DNA of 64,000 nucleotides from Panicum virgatum (Eukaryota > Streptophyta > Magnoliopsida > Poales > Poaceae), in contig NC_053149.1 in assembly GCF_016808335.1 (NCBI RefSeq), positions 26,719,339 to 26,783,338 of the forward strand, in the 5' to 3' direction. The notes below the pieces were generated by a model. The model saw nothing but the letters and a program-made list of their open reading frames with translations, was not told where the DNA came from and ran no database searches. The position numbers and the translations under genes are program-made. Positions 22,901 through 32,992 of this stretch are shown here, in pieces; position 1 is the first letter of the stretch, and every line of letters begins with the position of its first letter.

Positions 22901-23531
22901 CTGGTGGGCCAGGGGTGGTTGGTGGGAGCGGGCGCGAGCTGGGCTGGAGCGAGCGGCGCACGGTGTGGGACTGGCAGGTCTGGCCCGCCTGGCAGTCGGG
23001 CGGAGAGGCGCGTCGCGCGGGATGCTGCTGCGCGCGTGCGCTGAGCTGCAGGGCCCAGGCGTCAGGCGGGGTGTGCGGGAGGGGCAGGCCGCGGCGTGGG
23101 CCGGTGGCACGCGGTTGGAGCGGCCCAGGAGAGGAAGCGCGGAAGCAGGCCGGGCTGGGCCGCGAGTTTGGGCTGTTGGGTTGGTCACTGGGCCGAGTTG
23201 GGTTGGTGTTTTGGTTTGACTTCTTATTTTGGGCTGGGCTGAGTTTGGATATGGGTTTCCTATTCTTTTTCTCCTCTTCTATTTCTATTTCTAAATCAAA
23301 CCAAACTATTTGAATTCAAATTGAATTTGAATTCACTCTAGCACTCAAACCAACAAAACAATGTTCCAGCATGATGCAGCAACCAAGTTTAAACTTATGA
23401 TAAAATTTTAATTACTTGAGGAACGAAATTGGATTAAATGCAAACCTAAACACAATAAACCTTAGAAAAAAAAATAAATAAAGCCAATTAAATTTATTAT
23501 TAAATAGGAAAAAATAAATTAGGGTGTTACA
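19919..23531 (-). repeat. Element D 3' LTR (3613 bp)
   Basis: Identical in length to the other LTR. The part at 21900-23200 is very GC-rich and gives long spurious ORFs on both strands. The four differences from the partner are at 20795, 21306, 21488 and 21537; this copy has the CpG form at each. Confidence 0.95.
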
Positions 23532-23549
23532 AATCCTACCCCCTTACAG
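23532..23549 (-). other. Element D polypurine tract
   Basis: The - strand reads TGTAAGGGGGTAGGATT right before the 3' LTR, preceded by the ATCTCGGGACGAGATTCC hairpin-like sequence that I know from Tekay-type elements. Confidence 0.85.
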
Positions 23550-23588
23550 GAATCTCGTCCCGAGATTCTGGGCTAGCTAGCAAAGAGA

Positions 23589-24719
23589 TCAGGATAGGTC
23601 TTCATCAACTCCTCTTCCTTCTTCTGGCAAGTCCTCCGAAAAGACATCCGGGCATTCAGACACCACGCGAATACCATCCGTGGATCTAGCCTCCATCTGA
23701 TGAAGAAAACCATAAGGCTCTGCAGCACTGACTGTCACCTCTTGGCCATCAGATGCTGACAAGTGAACTGTCCGCTGAGCACAATCAATACGGACTCCCC
23801 ATCTGGTAAGGGTCTCCATGCCCAAAATCACATCTATCTCTGAGGAATCAATGACGATCAAACCAGTGCAGAATTCTGCCCTCCTTATAACAATTCTAAC
23901 TCTGGAGCATATAGAGCATGTGTGTATCTGGCCCCCAGGTGAAGTAACTATCATAGCTGTCCTCATACAAGAAATTGGTATACGATGCTGCTCGGCAAAT
24001 GACTTGGAAATGAAAGAATGGGTAGCACTAGTATTGAAAAGCACCATAGCTGGATAAGAGTTGACCATGAATGTACCAATAATCACGTTAGAAGCCTCGG
24101 CTGCTGACTCGGCCGTCACGTGGTTCACCTTCCCCTGTCGTGGCGCCCTGGGTTGGACTGGGCGTCCCTGCTGTCCTGCCTGCCGTGGAGCCTGAGGTGC
24201 TGGACAACTTTTAGCATAATGACCTTTCTGCCCGCATTTGTAGCACATGCGGTGGCGGTGAATGGCGCTTCTTCGTCGACCTCCCTGTGAACTTATCTGC
24301 ACATCTTGCATTATTTCTGCTGCTTGCTCTTTGGACTCCTTGCGACCGCGTGGCTGGATCACATTCATAGTGATAGTCAACCCATCAACATAATCATAGA
24401 GTGCTTGGTTCCTGACCTGTGTATCTCTAGAGCATTCATGATCCTTTCTCTTCTGGATGGTCTGTAGCTCATCGACGGATGGATTATCGAGGAAAAGGGA
24501 ATTCTCTACCAGCTGCTCTTGATGAGACCTCTTTCTCTTTGTACCGGAGAACAACCTCTGGTTCCTCCTAGTTGTGGCTTCATCTTCAGTTGCACGAACT
24601 TGACGACAAGGGGCGCCGTAGAATTGGCAACACTGGCAAGTCTTCTCACCATCACCCATTGCACTGTCTCCAAGGTCTTTTTGTTCTGCCGACATCTGAG
24701 CTGGGGCAAAAGGAAACAC
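23589..24719 (-). CDS. Element D ORF: zinc-knuckle protein with inactive retropepsin remnant
   Basis: Intact ORF of 376 codons. Residues 1-150 do not look like a normal Tekay capsid and I do not recognise them; they include a Cys cluster (CQCCQFYGAPC, about 28-38) and a basic stretch (about 56-66). A CCHC zinc knuckle follows at residues 159-172 (CYKCGQKGHYAKSC), typical of nucleocapsid, then a Pro/Gln/Arg linker. Residues 212-340 are a retropepsin-like domain, but the active site is FNTSATHSF (229-231) instead of D-T-G, so it should not cut. The second conserved motif DVILGMETLTRWG is kept. The ORF ends at CPDVFSEDLPEE, where RT would start, so RT through integrase has been deleted cleanly. 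The ATG chosen is the first in frame, about 780 bp inside the primer site. It may bind RNA as a Gag-like cofactor; this is an inference. Confidence 0.8.
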   Translation of the reverse strand: MFPFAPAQMSAEQKDLGDSAMGDGEKTCQCCQFYGAPCRQVRATEDEATTRRNQRLFSGTKRKRSHQEQLVENSLFLDNPSVDELQTIQKRKDHECSRDTQVRNQALYDYVDGLTITMNVIQPRGRKESKEQAAEIMQDVQISSQGGRRRSAIHRHRMCYKCGQKGHYAKSCPAPQAPRQAGQQGRPVQPRAPRQGKVNHVTAESAAEASNVIIGTFMVNSYPAMVLFNTSATHSFISKSFAEQHRIPISCMRTAMIVTSPGGQIHTCSICSRVRIVIRRAEFCTGLIVIDSSEIDVILGMETLTRWGVRIDCAQRTVHLSASDGQEVTVSAAEPYGFLHQMEARSTDGIRVVSECPDVFSEDLPEEGRGVDEDLS

Positions 24720-25497
24720 AGATGGGTAAGGTCAAGGAAGAGAGAAAAACTCCATTATTTGAGGTTCTATCCTATTTAGATAACATTGCGCAGACATCAC
24801 TGCGGCTAACTCCAGATAAATGTCACATAAATCCGGGAACTAGGAACTAGAGCATAACTCTTCGGTTTCGTCTGAGAGATTCTCAACTTCTCTTGTACTA
24901 GTTGTAGGCCGGGGTGTCACATCCCTACCCCCTTACAGAAACCGACGTCCTCGTCGGTGACGTCCTTGTCGGTGATCCCTGGATATCACATTCTCTTCGC
25001 ACTATCCTTCTTCTCAACAAGTAAGACAGAAGAAACCCAAGGCAGGATAAGGTAGAGAGGATAGAGTGGATGGTTTTTACCCCCAACGATCTAACTCATT
25101 AGTTAACTTTAACATCTGAGTGATTTTCTTTAAACAAATTTATACTACAAAACTATGCAATCATTCAAAAATCCAAATCAAACATGTAGCATAATAACAA
25201 GCAGACAATTTTCACAACTTAGCCGAGTTTAGCAAAAAGACTCGACTAACACCACGCTTCGCAGAACGTGCTATCGTATTATTATTAAAAAGGTCACCTA
25301 GCTATGCTCATGGTGGTCAGATGACTGATTCAGGCCAAAATCTACGAAACTATTCTTCAGAGAGAGAAATGAAGGCAAGAAGGGTAAAAAGTCAAAGAAG
25401 TCAAGGGGTATAATAGTAAAATAGTTTCAGCAGACAAGGATTGGTGAGAAGAAGTCCTAAAACTCGACCAGTTCTATCTAGGCTTCGTCCTACAGTC
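24720..25497 (-). other. Element D leader between primer site and ORF
   Basis: No ORF of note. It contains a second copy of the ATCCCTACCCCCTTACAG tract at 24926-24943, like the polypurine tract at the 3' LTR, together with GACGTCCTCGTCGGTGACG inverted blocks (24945-24975). This may be a remnant of an earlier 3' end joined during the deletion that made the element. Confidence 0.55.
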
Positions 25498-25515
25498 GAT
25501 ATGGCTCTGATACCA
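25498..25515 (-). other. Element D primer binding site
   Basis: The - strand reads TGGTATCAGAGCCATATC, three bases inside the 5' LTR. The first 12-14 bases fit the 3' end of plant initiator tRNA-Met. Confidence 0.88.
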
Positions 25516-25518
25516 CTC

Positions 25519-28500
25519 TGTAACACCCGGTTTATAAAAGAACATAAACCGAGCAATCATATACGTGCCAGGATCAAGTCACACGTATATACAACAGAAT
25601 GAACAGTATATCATAGCACATATCACGTAAAAAGATATAATAAAGCGAATACGAATGTTATTTATTACAATAATGACAAAAATGTCTGATACAGCGGAAG
25701 CGAAGTACAAAATACGATAAAGCTCTCTGAAGCCGAAGCAGGGCGCCACAGGGACGTCGACTGGGAGACGAACACCTAGAAGTCCTCGTAGTCCTGGTAG
25801 CGCTGGACGGACTTCCTCGTGTCGGCAGGAACTGAGCAGCAGTAGCGTAGCCAAGAGGAAAAAGTAGAGAAGAGGCAAGAGTGAGTACACAACTTGTACT
25901 CAACAAGTATAACACAAACTATGAGGCTCTAGGCTGGCTGACTCAACTGCATTAGCTTTTAAGTGTTGGCAAAATTTTATTAAAGCTATTTACTATGAGT
26001 TGATGAATTACCATTGACCCAGTTACATAGTAATTAATCAGAATTAAATAAGAAACTACTGAGAACCAAACCACGACCAAGCCACCAAGGTAACCCCGAG
26101 AAGCACCTCCCTCGTCGGAAGGAGATAACTTCACTAATCAAAAGGAGGATCTGGGCCGCTCATAACCGTGAGCACGGCTAGTATACCAGTTTTACACTCT
26201 GCAGAGGTTGCACATCTTTACCCACAAGTCGTGAGCTACGCCAGTTGTTCATCACACTTCCTTAGGTGAGATGGCCAGCGACTCACTACGAGGCCTTTAA
26301 GAAGAATCTCGTTGGTAAGGCGTAACCGCGAGAGTTAGGTCGGCGACGATGGGGCCCACCTCCAGGGGTACAAGCACGTAGCACAGACCAAGCCAGAGGA
26401 GCAGGGACCATTGAAGCTTACTACTCTTGCCCCGCAGGTAAGTTACTCCAAACCAAAAAGATCTAATTATTACGCCAAGTCTATCCCATTCTAGCCTTGT
26501 GGTAGCGCTGTTGTCCCAGGTTGTCGCTCTATGAACCGGTCCTTATGGAGAGTGGCCAACCAAGCACTAAGCACCGTGCTGGCCCCCTAAACCATGTTTC
26601 TAACAAAACCAGTTTTAACGAGAAGTGAGCCACTCAAGCCACACAGAGTGCCACTCTCAGAATTAAATTCAAGTAAACCATTAATCAATTTAATTAAAAA
26701 GGACCAGAGTGTGTTATAGCGCAGCAACCTAGCACAACTAACCAAAATGCAACCCAAAGGTATATATAAAGGATATAAAGTGGCTAGGAAAGTCCTTATA
26801 GGCATACAGTATTAAAATGCAGTATGAAAATGTATTTAAAAGTGATGGGTTGTTCATGTTATACTTGCCTTCCTCGTACTGCTCCTGCTGCTGCTCAAAG
26901 TGCTCTGAAGACGGCTGCTCCGGGTACTGGTACTGGGGCTCCTCAGATGGATCAACGTCTACTCACGAACACATGGCCAAAACAATGCACGAAAATAAGC
27001 ATACAAACAAACACTAACAAAAAGCTAAGAAACAGTACATCAATACATAAAAACAGCACGCTAAACTAGTCTAAAGCTATTCTACGCATTGCAACGATCG
27101 CGTGGATATAAAGAACGCTAAAAACGGAGCTAAAACACATAAACTAGGCCAAAAACAAGTTCTAGGGGCTTATTTGTAAGAAAACTGAAGTTTCAGGGGC
27201 TTTTCTGCTAAAACCGAGGGCTAAAACGTAATTAAGGGATAAACCTAGGGTCTAACGCGTAAAAGAATGAGTGCTGGATGGCGGGTTTGATATTTAACAA
27301 GCTCAGGGGGGTCTGCGCAAAAATTTGGGCCAAACTGTAATTATTTTTCAAGGGCAGTGGACTGCGGGTTGAAAAGCAGAGAGTCCAGGGACTCTTTAGC
27401 AAAAAGTCAAGGCGAAGCGGTACGCTCAGATCTGGACCGTCAGATCCAGATCTAGCGGCTAGGATCAAAGGGGGCGCCGTTCTAATCTGGAGCGCCCATC
27501 TGAGATCGGGTGGCCAGGGTCTATTCGGGCGCGCGGGCGGCGGCGCTAACCGCCGGAGTGTGGCTCCGCGGCGGCGAGCTCGCCGGAGTAGGCGAATCCG
27601 GCGTTCCAGGGGTTAACTCGGCCGGGGTTTGGGTCGGGGATGGACAAAGCAACACGCGTAATCCACCTGAGGGTTTATCTGGGTTCGGGGAGGTCCTGAG
27701 CACGAAGTTCGGCGACCATGGCGGCTCGGGGCGGCGAATTTCGCCGGCGGGTGACGTGCTGGCCTCGAAAGCGGGCTAAAGGCCAATACAACTAGCGCAA
27801 AAGGAAACTCGGGGATCCAGAGTGCTCACCGAGGGCGCGGGGCGGACGGATTCGCGGCACAGCGGGACGTCGGCGGCGAGGTCGATCTGCGGTCGCGGCG
27901 GCGCTTGAGGGAGATGCTGCTGCAGCGGTCGGAGCAGAGGGAAGCGGCTCGGGGAAGATCCGGGTGTCGAGGCGGAGCCGGTGCGCTGCTCGGCCGGGAC
28001 CCCGGCGTGGTGGAGGGGCGTGGCCGCGGCGGCGCGGCTCTGCTCCGGGCGGAGAAATCGCGTAGGCGGCGCTAGGGTTTGGGTGAGTGTGAGGATGGGA
28101 GGTTGAGGGAGGCGCAGGGCTGCGGGGCCAATTTAAGGGGGCCCCGGGCATCTTGGGGAGGCGCGCCCAGGGAGAGGCCGGCGGGAAACGCGGCCGTGAT
28201 CGCGGCCGGGCGTTGCGGGAGGAGGAGGACGACCCTGACGCGTGGGGTCGGCCTGTCAGCGGGCGACGCGCGCGGGCGAAGCGGCTGAGAGCGGGCGGGG
28301 TTGCTGGGCTGCCTGCAGGTGGCCCCGGGTGAGCGCGGGGTGAGAGGGAGGAGCGCGGGGCGTTGGCAGGCCGGGCCCAAGGAGATGGGGGCGTGGGGCG
28401 TGGCCTGGCTGGGCCAGCTTGTCAGAGACAAGGGCGGGGAGGGGAGCGCGGGCGGTCGCTGGCCTAACGCGGGGCTGCGATGCTGAGGGAAGGAGCTGGG

Positions 28501-29131
28501 CTGGTGGGCCAGGGGTGGTTGGTGGGAGCGGGCGCGAGCTGGGCTGGAGCGAGCGGCGCACGGTGTGGGACTGGCAGGTCTGGCCCGCCTGGCAGTCGGG
28601 CGGAGAGGCGCGTCGCGCGGGATGCTGCTGCGCGCGTGCGCTGAGCTGCAGGGCCCAGGCGTCAGGCGGGGTGTGCGGGAGGGGCAGGCCGCGGCGTGGG
28701 CCGGTGGCACGCGGTTGGAGCGGCCCAGGAGAGGAAGCGCGGAAGCAGGCCGGGCTGGGCCGCGAGTTTGGGCTGTTGGGTTGGTCACTGGGCCGAGTTG
28801 GGTTGGTGTTTTGGTTTGACTTCTTATTTTGGGCTGGGCTGAGTTTGGATATGGGTTTCCTATTCTTTTTCTCCTCTTCTATTTCTATTTCTAAATCAAA
28901 CCAAACTATTTGAATTCAAATTGAATTTGAATTCACTCTAGCACTCAAACCAACAAAACAATGTTCCAGCATGATGCAGCAACCAAGTTTAAACTTATGA
29001 TAAAATTTTAATTACTTGAGGAACGAAATTGGATTAAATGCAAACCTAAACACAATAAACCTTAGAAAAAAAAATAAATAAAGCCAATTAAATTTATTAT
29101 TAAATAGGAAAAAATAAATTAGGGTGTTACA
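25519..29131 (-). repeat. Element D 5' LTR (3613 bp)
   Basis: Pairs with 19919-23531. At 26395, 26906, 27088 and 27137 it has TpG or CpA where the other LTR has CpG. Confidence 0.95.
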
Positions 29132-29136
29132 CTGCA

Positions 29137-29408
29137 ATATGCGACTGTCATACTGAACGAACTGATACATGATCCGAAATCGAAAGACCATCCACAAAGT
29201 ATTCCAATCACAAGATGAAATCCAAACCAAACTCAAACTCATGCAATAGGATTGTATTTTTGATCTAAGGGCGATATATGTCATATAGGCCATGAAAGTA
29301 CCTAAACGTGTTCCATCACGATCAAGCCCCTTTTTATTTTTTGCACTAAAGGCGATACCTTTTTTGTATCGGCTATATTTGAAACCAACCGATCCTTAGT
29401 ACAATCGG
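29137..29408 (-). other. Element C 3' non-coding segment after pol
   Basis: AT-rich stretch between the stop of pol and the insertion point of element D. No coding signal. Confidence 0.6.
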
Positions 29409-31718
29409 CTATGCATCTACCCATACACTTGGGTAGTATCTTTTCAGATACTTGCCATTAAGCGTACTGAAAAACTCTTCTCCTTCCAATGTTTCCATAA
29501 TGTATGCATTTCCAGGAACACATCTGCTAATCTTATATGGCCATTCCCACGTTGGGGACCACTTGCCGAACTTGGGATCCTTAGTTCCTATCGGCAAGAC
29601 TAGTTTCCATACCAAGTCTCCTTGGTCAAAAGATTTGGCTTTGACTTTCTTATCATACCATCGGCCCACTCTAGATTTATTGGCTTCGATATTGATGAGA
29701 GCATTCAACCGATGCCCAGCCAAATCCTCCAACTCGTCTTTTATTAGCGCAACATAATCCTCAGCGGTCAATTGATCCAGAAACGTAACCCGTCTGGAAC
29801 GAAGCCGAGTTTCCCAAGGAAGTACAGCCTCATGCCCGTATACTAACTGATATGGGGACACCTTAGTATCTCCATGACAAGACATCCTGTAAGCCCACAA
29901 AGCTTCATTAAGAGTTGTATGCCACTTCTTCGGCTGCTCTTCATTTTTCCTTTTGATCAACTTAATGATCCCTTTATTAGAAGCCTCTGCCTGGCCATTT
30001 GCCTGGGCATAATATGGAGAAGAATTCAATAATTTGATTCCCATACTTGCAGCAAATTCTCCAAATTCTTCTGAAATAAACATATTGCCTTGATCGGTTA
30101 TAATAGTTTGTGGAGTACCAAACCGATAAACAATATGTTCCTTTACGAACTCAATCATCTCTTTCGATGTCACGGTCTTCAGAGGAATTGCTTCGACCCA
30201 TTTGGTGAAATAATCTGTTGCCACTAGTATGAACTTATGATTCTTGCTGGATGGTGGATAAATCTGTCCAATTAAATCAATTCCCCACCCTCTAAATGGC
30301 CACGGCTTAATGATAGGATTCATAGCCGATGCCATTGCTCTCTGCACATTACCAAATTTATGACACCCTTGACAACTCTTGTAATAAGTGAAGCAATCTT
30401 CTAACATGGTTGGCCAAAAGTACCCATTTCTCCTGATCACCCACTTCATCTTGTATGCCGATTGATGTGAACCACAGACACCTTCATGTATTTCTCCCAT
30501 CAAGACCTTGGCTTCTTCTTTATCAAGGCATCTAAGCAAAACTCCATCAATCGTCCGGTAATATAATTCTCCTTCAAGCAACACATACATAGTCGCTTGG
30601 AATCTGATTCTCCGGCTCACTTTCTTGGAGGGATCTTCCAAATAATCTACAATCTGTTTCCTCCAATCATCAGCAGGCAACTCGAGAGCCTCTACACCTT
30701 CTATCGGCCGATAACCAGAAGCATGCTGTGCCAGCCGATTGGCATCACCATTATAAAGCTTTGGTACATGTTCTATGGTCACCCTTTTAAACTCTTTCAA
30801 CAATCGGCAACACTCCTCATGATAAACCCGTAGAATATCATCTTTGCATTCGTATATGCCGATCAATTGGTTGACCACCAACATGGAATCCCCAAATATC
30901 TCTACTGCATCGGCTCCAATTTCCTGTAACAGCCGAATTCCTTTAAGCAAAGCTTGGTACTCAGCCTGATTGTTAGTAGCAGTAGCTTCTATCAAAAAAG
31001 ACAATTCAAAGGTTGCCCCCCGAGGCGACACCAAGACAATGCCAATACCAGATCCAACTCTACACGATGAACCATCAAAAAACAATGTCCATGGAGCTAT
31101 ATCAACAACTCCTAACTTCGGCCCGCAATGCTGAACAACAAAATCGGCCATGACTTGTCCCTTAACTACTTTAGCTGATACATATCTCAGATCAAACTCT
31201 GACAAGGCCAGAATCCACTTTCCAATTCTCCCATTCAAAATAGGCAATGAGAGCATGTATTTAATCACATCATCTTTGCTCACCACAACACATTCAGCTG
31301 ATAATAAATAATGTCTAAGCTTGGTACAAGAGAAGTATAAGCAAAGACATAATCTTTCAACAGGAGAATACCTGGTCTCAGCATCCAAGAGCCTTCTGCT
31401 GACAAAATATATCACACATTCTTTTCCTTCGAATTCTTGAATAAGGGCCGATCCGATAGCACGCTCATCAGCCGATAAATATAATTTAAACGGCATGTGC
31501 TTTTGCGGTGGAACCAACACAGGAGGCGATGTTAGATATTGTTTGATTTCCTCCAACGCCTTTTGCTGCGCTTCTCCCCATACAAACTTCTGATCGGCCT
31601 TCAACTTCAACAAAGAACTGAACGGTTGTATCTTACCGGACAGATTAGCAATAAATCTCCGAATAAAATTAATCTTGCCGATTAATGATTGAAGTTCAAC
31701 TTTTGTTTTTGGAGCCAC
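29409..31718 (-). CDS. pol: Element C pol, 3' half: RNase H, archaeal-type RNase H, integrase
   Basis: An open run of about 769 codons, cut at its 5' side by the solo LTR. It begins in the RT thumb (LQSLIGKINFIRRFIANLSG). The Ty3-type RNase H has LYLSADERAIGSALIQE and ETRYSPVERLCL. The archaeal-type RNase H has Asp in LFFDGSSC, Glu in NNQAEYQALL and Asp in IFGDSMLVV. Integrase has the H-H-C-C finger (HEGVCGSH...CQGCHKFG), DDE residues in GIDLIGQIYP, IITDQGNMF and QAEASNKGI, and the C-terminal GDLVWKLVLPIGTKDPKFGKW. Protein end is at KRYYPSVWVDA. All catalytic residues I can check are present. It no longer has a start or a joined RT, so it would not be made as a polyprotein. Confidence 0.9.
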   Translation of the reverse strand: MAPKTKVELQSLIGKINFIRRFIANLSGKIQPFSSLLKLKADQKFVWGEAQQKALEEIKQYLTSPPVLVPPQKHMPFKLYLSADERAIGSALIQEFEGKECVIYFVSRRLLDAETRYSPVERLCLCLYFSCTKLRHYLLSAECVVVSKDDVIKYMLSLPILNGRIGKWILALSEFDLRYVSAKVVKGQVMADFVVQHCGPKLGVVDIAPWTLFFDGSSCRVGSGIGIVLVSPRGATFELSFLIEATATNNQAEYQALLKGIRLLQEIGADAVEIFGDSMLVVNQLIGIYECKDDILRVYHEECCRLLKEFKRVTIEHVPKLYNGDANRLAQHASGYRPIEGVEALELPADDWRKQIVDYLEDPSKKVSRRIRFQATMYVLLEGELYYRTIDGVLLRCLDKEEAKVLMGEIHEGVCGSHQSAYKMKWVIRRNGYFWPTMLEDCFTYYKSCQGCHKFGNVQRAMASAMNPIIKPWPFRGWGIDLIGQIYPPSSKNHKFILVATDYFTKWVEAIPLKTVTSKEMIEFVKEHIVYRFGTPQTIITDQGNMFISEEFGEFAASMGIKLLNSSPYYAQANGQAEASNKGIIKLIKRKNEEQPKKWHTTLNEALWAYRMSCHGDTKVSPYQLVYGHEAVLPWETRLRSRRVTFLDQLTAEDYVALIKDELEDLAGHRLNALINIEANKSRVGRWYDKKVKAKSFDQGDLVWKLVLPIGTKDPKFGKWSPTWEWPYKISRCVPGNAYIMETLEGEEFFSTLNGKYLKRYYPSVWVDA

Positions 31719-32988
31719 TGTTGGCGCTCCTTAAGTATCCATTTTATCTTTTGTTTAACTTTGATAATGACATGAATTTACTATCAAAATCACTAACCAT
31801 GGTAACCTCGGCCCAATTATTGGTCGTTTTCGCGTTTGCACATATATTTTGGAGGTACTTCGTTTTTGCAGGTTTTTGACCAATTTTGGAGCATGAAATG
31901 ACGAGGCCCACGATCACGCGATGACACGAAGAAAGACGAAGGCCAAAGCCCGAACAAAGGACCGAAGGACATGATGATTAGAGGCCCGTTCGTGCATATC
32001 CACCCTCCAATGAAGCCCAAAGGACAAAGCCCACAAGATAAGATCAAGATACTTCGGGGATAAGCAAAGCAAAGAGAGATTAAGGAAGGATTTTCCATCC
32101 TATCCTTTTCCTCGAAGAAATCTCGAAGATAACGACGTCTAATGGGGTGCAATCATGAAAGGCATAAACTCTAGAAGGCTCCAGGAGACTTGGGGGGAAA
32201 GGAGGACACGAGACGGCGAAGAAATGGGCCAGGCCGGCCGGCCTGGGTCCATTGGGCCGGCCGGCCCAGCACCTTTTTGTGGCGGTTCGGCCTCCCCTTT
32301 GACCTAGGGTTTCCTGAGGCTATTTAAAGACCCCTCCCCAAGGTTCACGAGGAGATCAATTCGGGAGACGACGCCAAGGAGCAGAGAAGATAGAGGGACA
32401 CCTCTCGGAGAGCCGAGGGTCATGCTAGTTGTCTAGGGTTTGCCCTAGCCGACGTGGGAACCTTGCAAGGAAGACCACGTCGGAGTTCTGGAGCTAGGAT
32501 CATGAAGATCAAGGTAGGGCCCCGGTTGTGATCTTGTGATGTACAATCATTCATGGTGAAGTTATTTGTGATTCTGAATGTTTAGCGACCATGTTCTCTC
32601 TTTCGATTTCGTTCTTTTCTTTGGGTTTGCTTCATCCTAGATCTATTATCGAGATAGATCGCTTAGCATGATCTTGTAGTCATGATGACTTGAGGTTCAT
32701 GGCAGAACTACCAAAGGGGGTTCGACTTGCTTCAGGGTACTTTCGTCCAAAGGGGGGCGTCGTGACAGGGCATTGCCACTAAGTAGGTGGGGTATCGAGG
32801 GATCGGATTGGAGATTTTGAGTTTAAAGATGTTTTTCATTGAGATTTACATCTATCTTACTTCACTACATCTAGCTGAAATACAACATATGCATGATCTA
32901 GGTGATCTAGATTGGTTATCTCTAACTTTCTCTTGCTACCTTTGGTGTTTGTCGTTTTACAAATCGGGGGTGCTAAGGAGCGTCAACA
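31719..32988 (+). mobile_element. Solo LTR (1270 bp) in element C pol
   Basis: Begins TGTTGGCGCTCCTTA and ends TAAGGAGCGTCAACA, an imperfect 15-bp inverted terminus. The target duplication is GCCAC (31714-31718) against GCAC (32989-32992), one base lost. Rejoining the flanks across one copy restores the frame between RT palm and thumb. A TATA-like TATTTAAAGA lies at about 32321-32330 on the + strand, so the LTR is probably in + orientation. Family not recognised. Confidence 0.85.
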
Positions 32989-32992
32989 GCAC

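Larger units (their letters stand above)
19919..29131 (-). mobile_element. Element D: young non-autonomous Tekay-type LTR retrotransposon
   Basis: Two 3613-bp LTRs (19919-23531 and 25519-29131, offset exactly 5600) flank a 1987-bp interior. They begin TGTAACACCC and end GGGTGTTACA, and the 5-bp target duplication CTGCA is at 19914-19918 and 29132-29136. The initiator-Met primer site, the polypurine tract AAGGGGGTAGGATT and long LTRs point to the Tekay/Del chromovirus lineage. The interior has one ORF with a zinc knuckle and protease remnant but no RT, RNase H or integrase, so it depends on a relative for copying. By eye the LTRs differ at only four positions, which makes it the most recent insertion in the window. 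It lies in element C between pol and the antisense gene. Confidence 0.93.

Noticed and set aside
22472..23313. Long open frames on both strands (up to 238 codons), repeated at 28072-28913
   Set aside because: They lie in the GC-rich part of element D's LTR, where stops are rare in all frames. The product is Pro/Ser/Ala/Arg-rich without a domain, and the duplicate is simply the other LTR.
25498..25515. tRNA-Met-like sequence
   Set aside because: Only 12-18 bases match and it sits next to an LTR. It is a primer site, not a tRNA gene. The same holds for 56553-56564 and 15725-15742.
19919..29131. Apparent 3.6-kb segmental duplication with offset 5600
   Set aside because: TG...CA ends, primer site, polypurine tract and a CTGCA target duplication show that it is an LTR pair.
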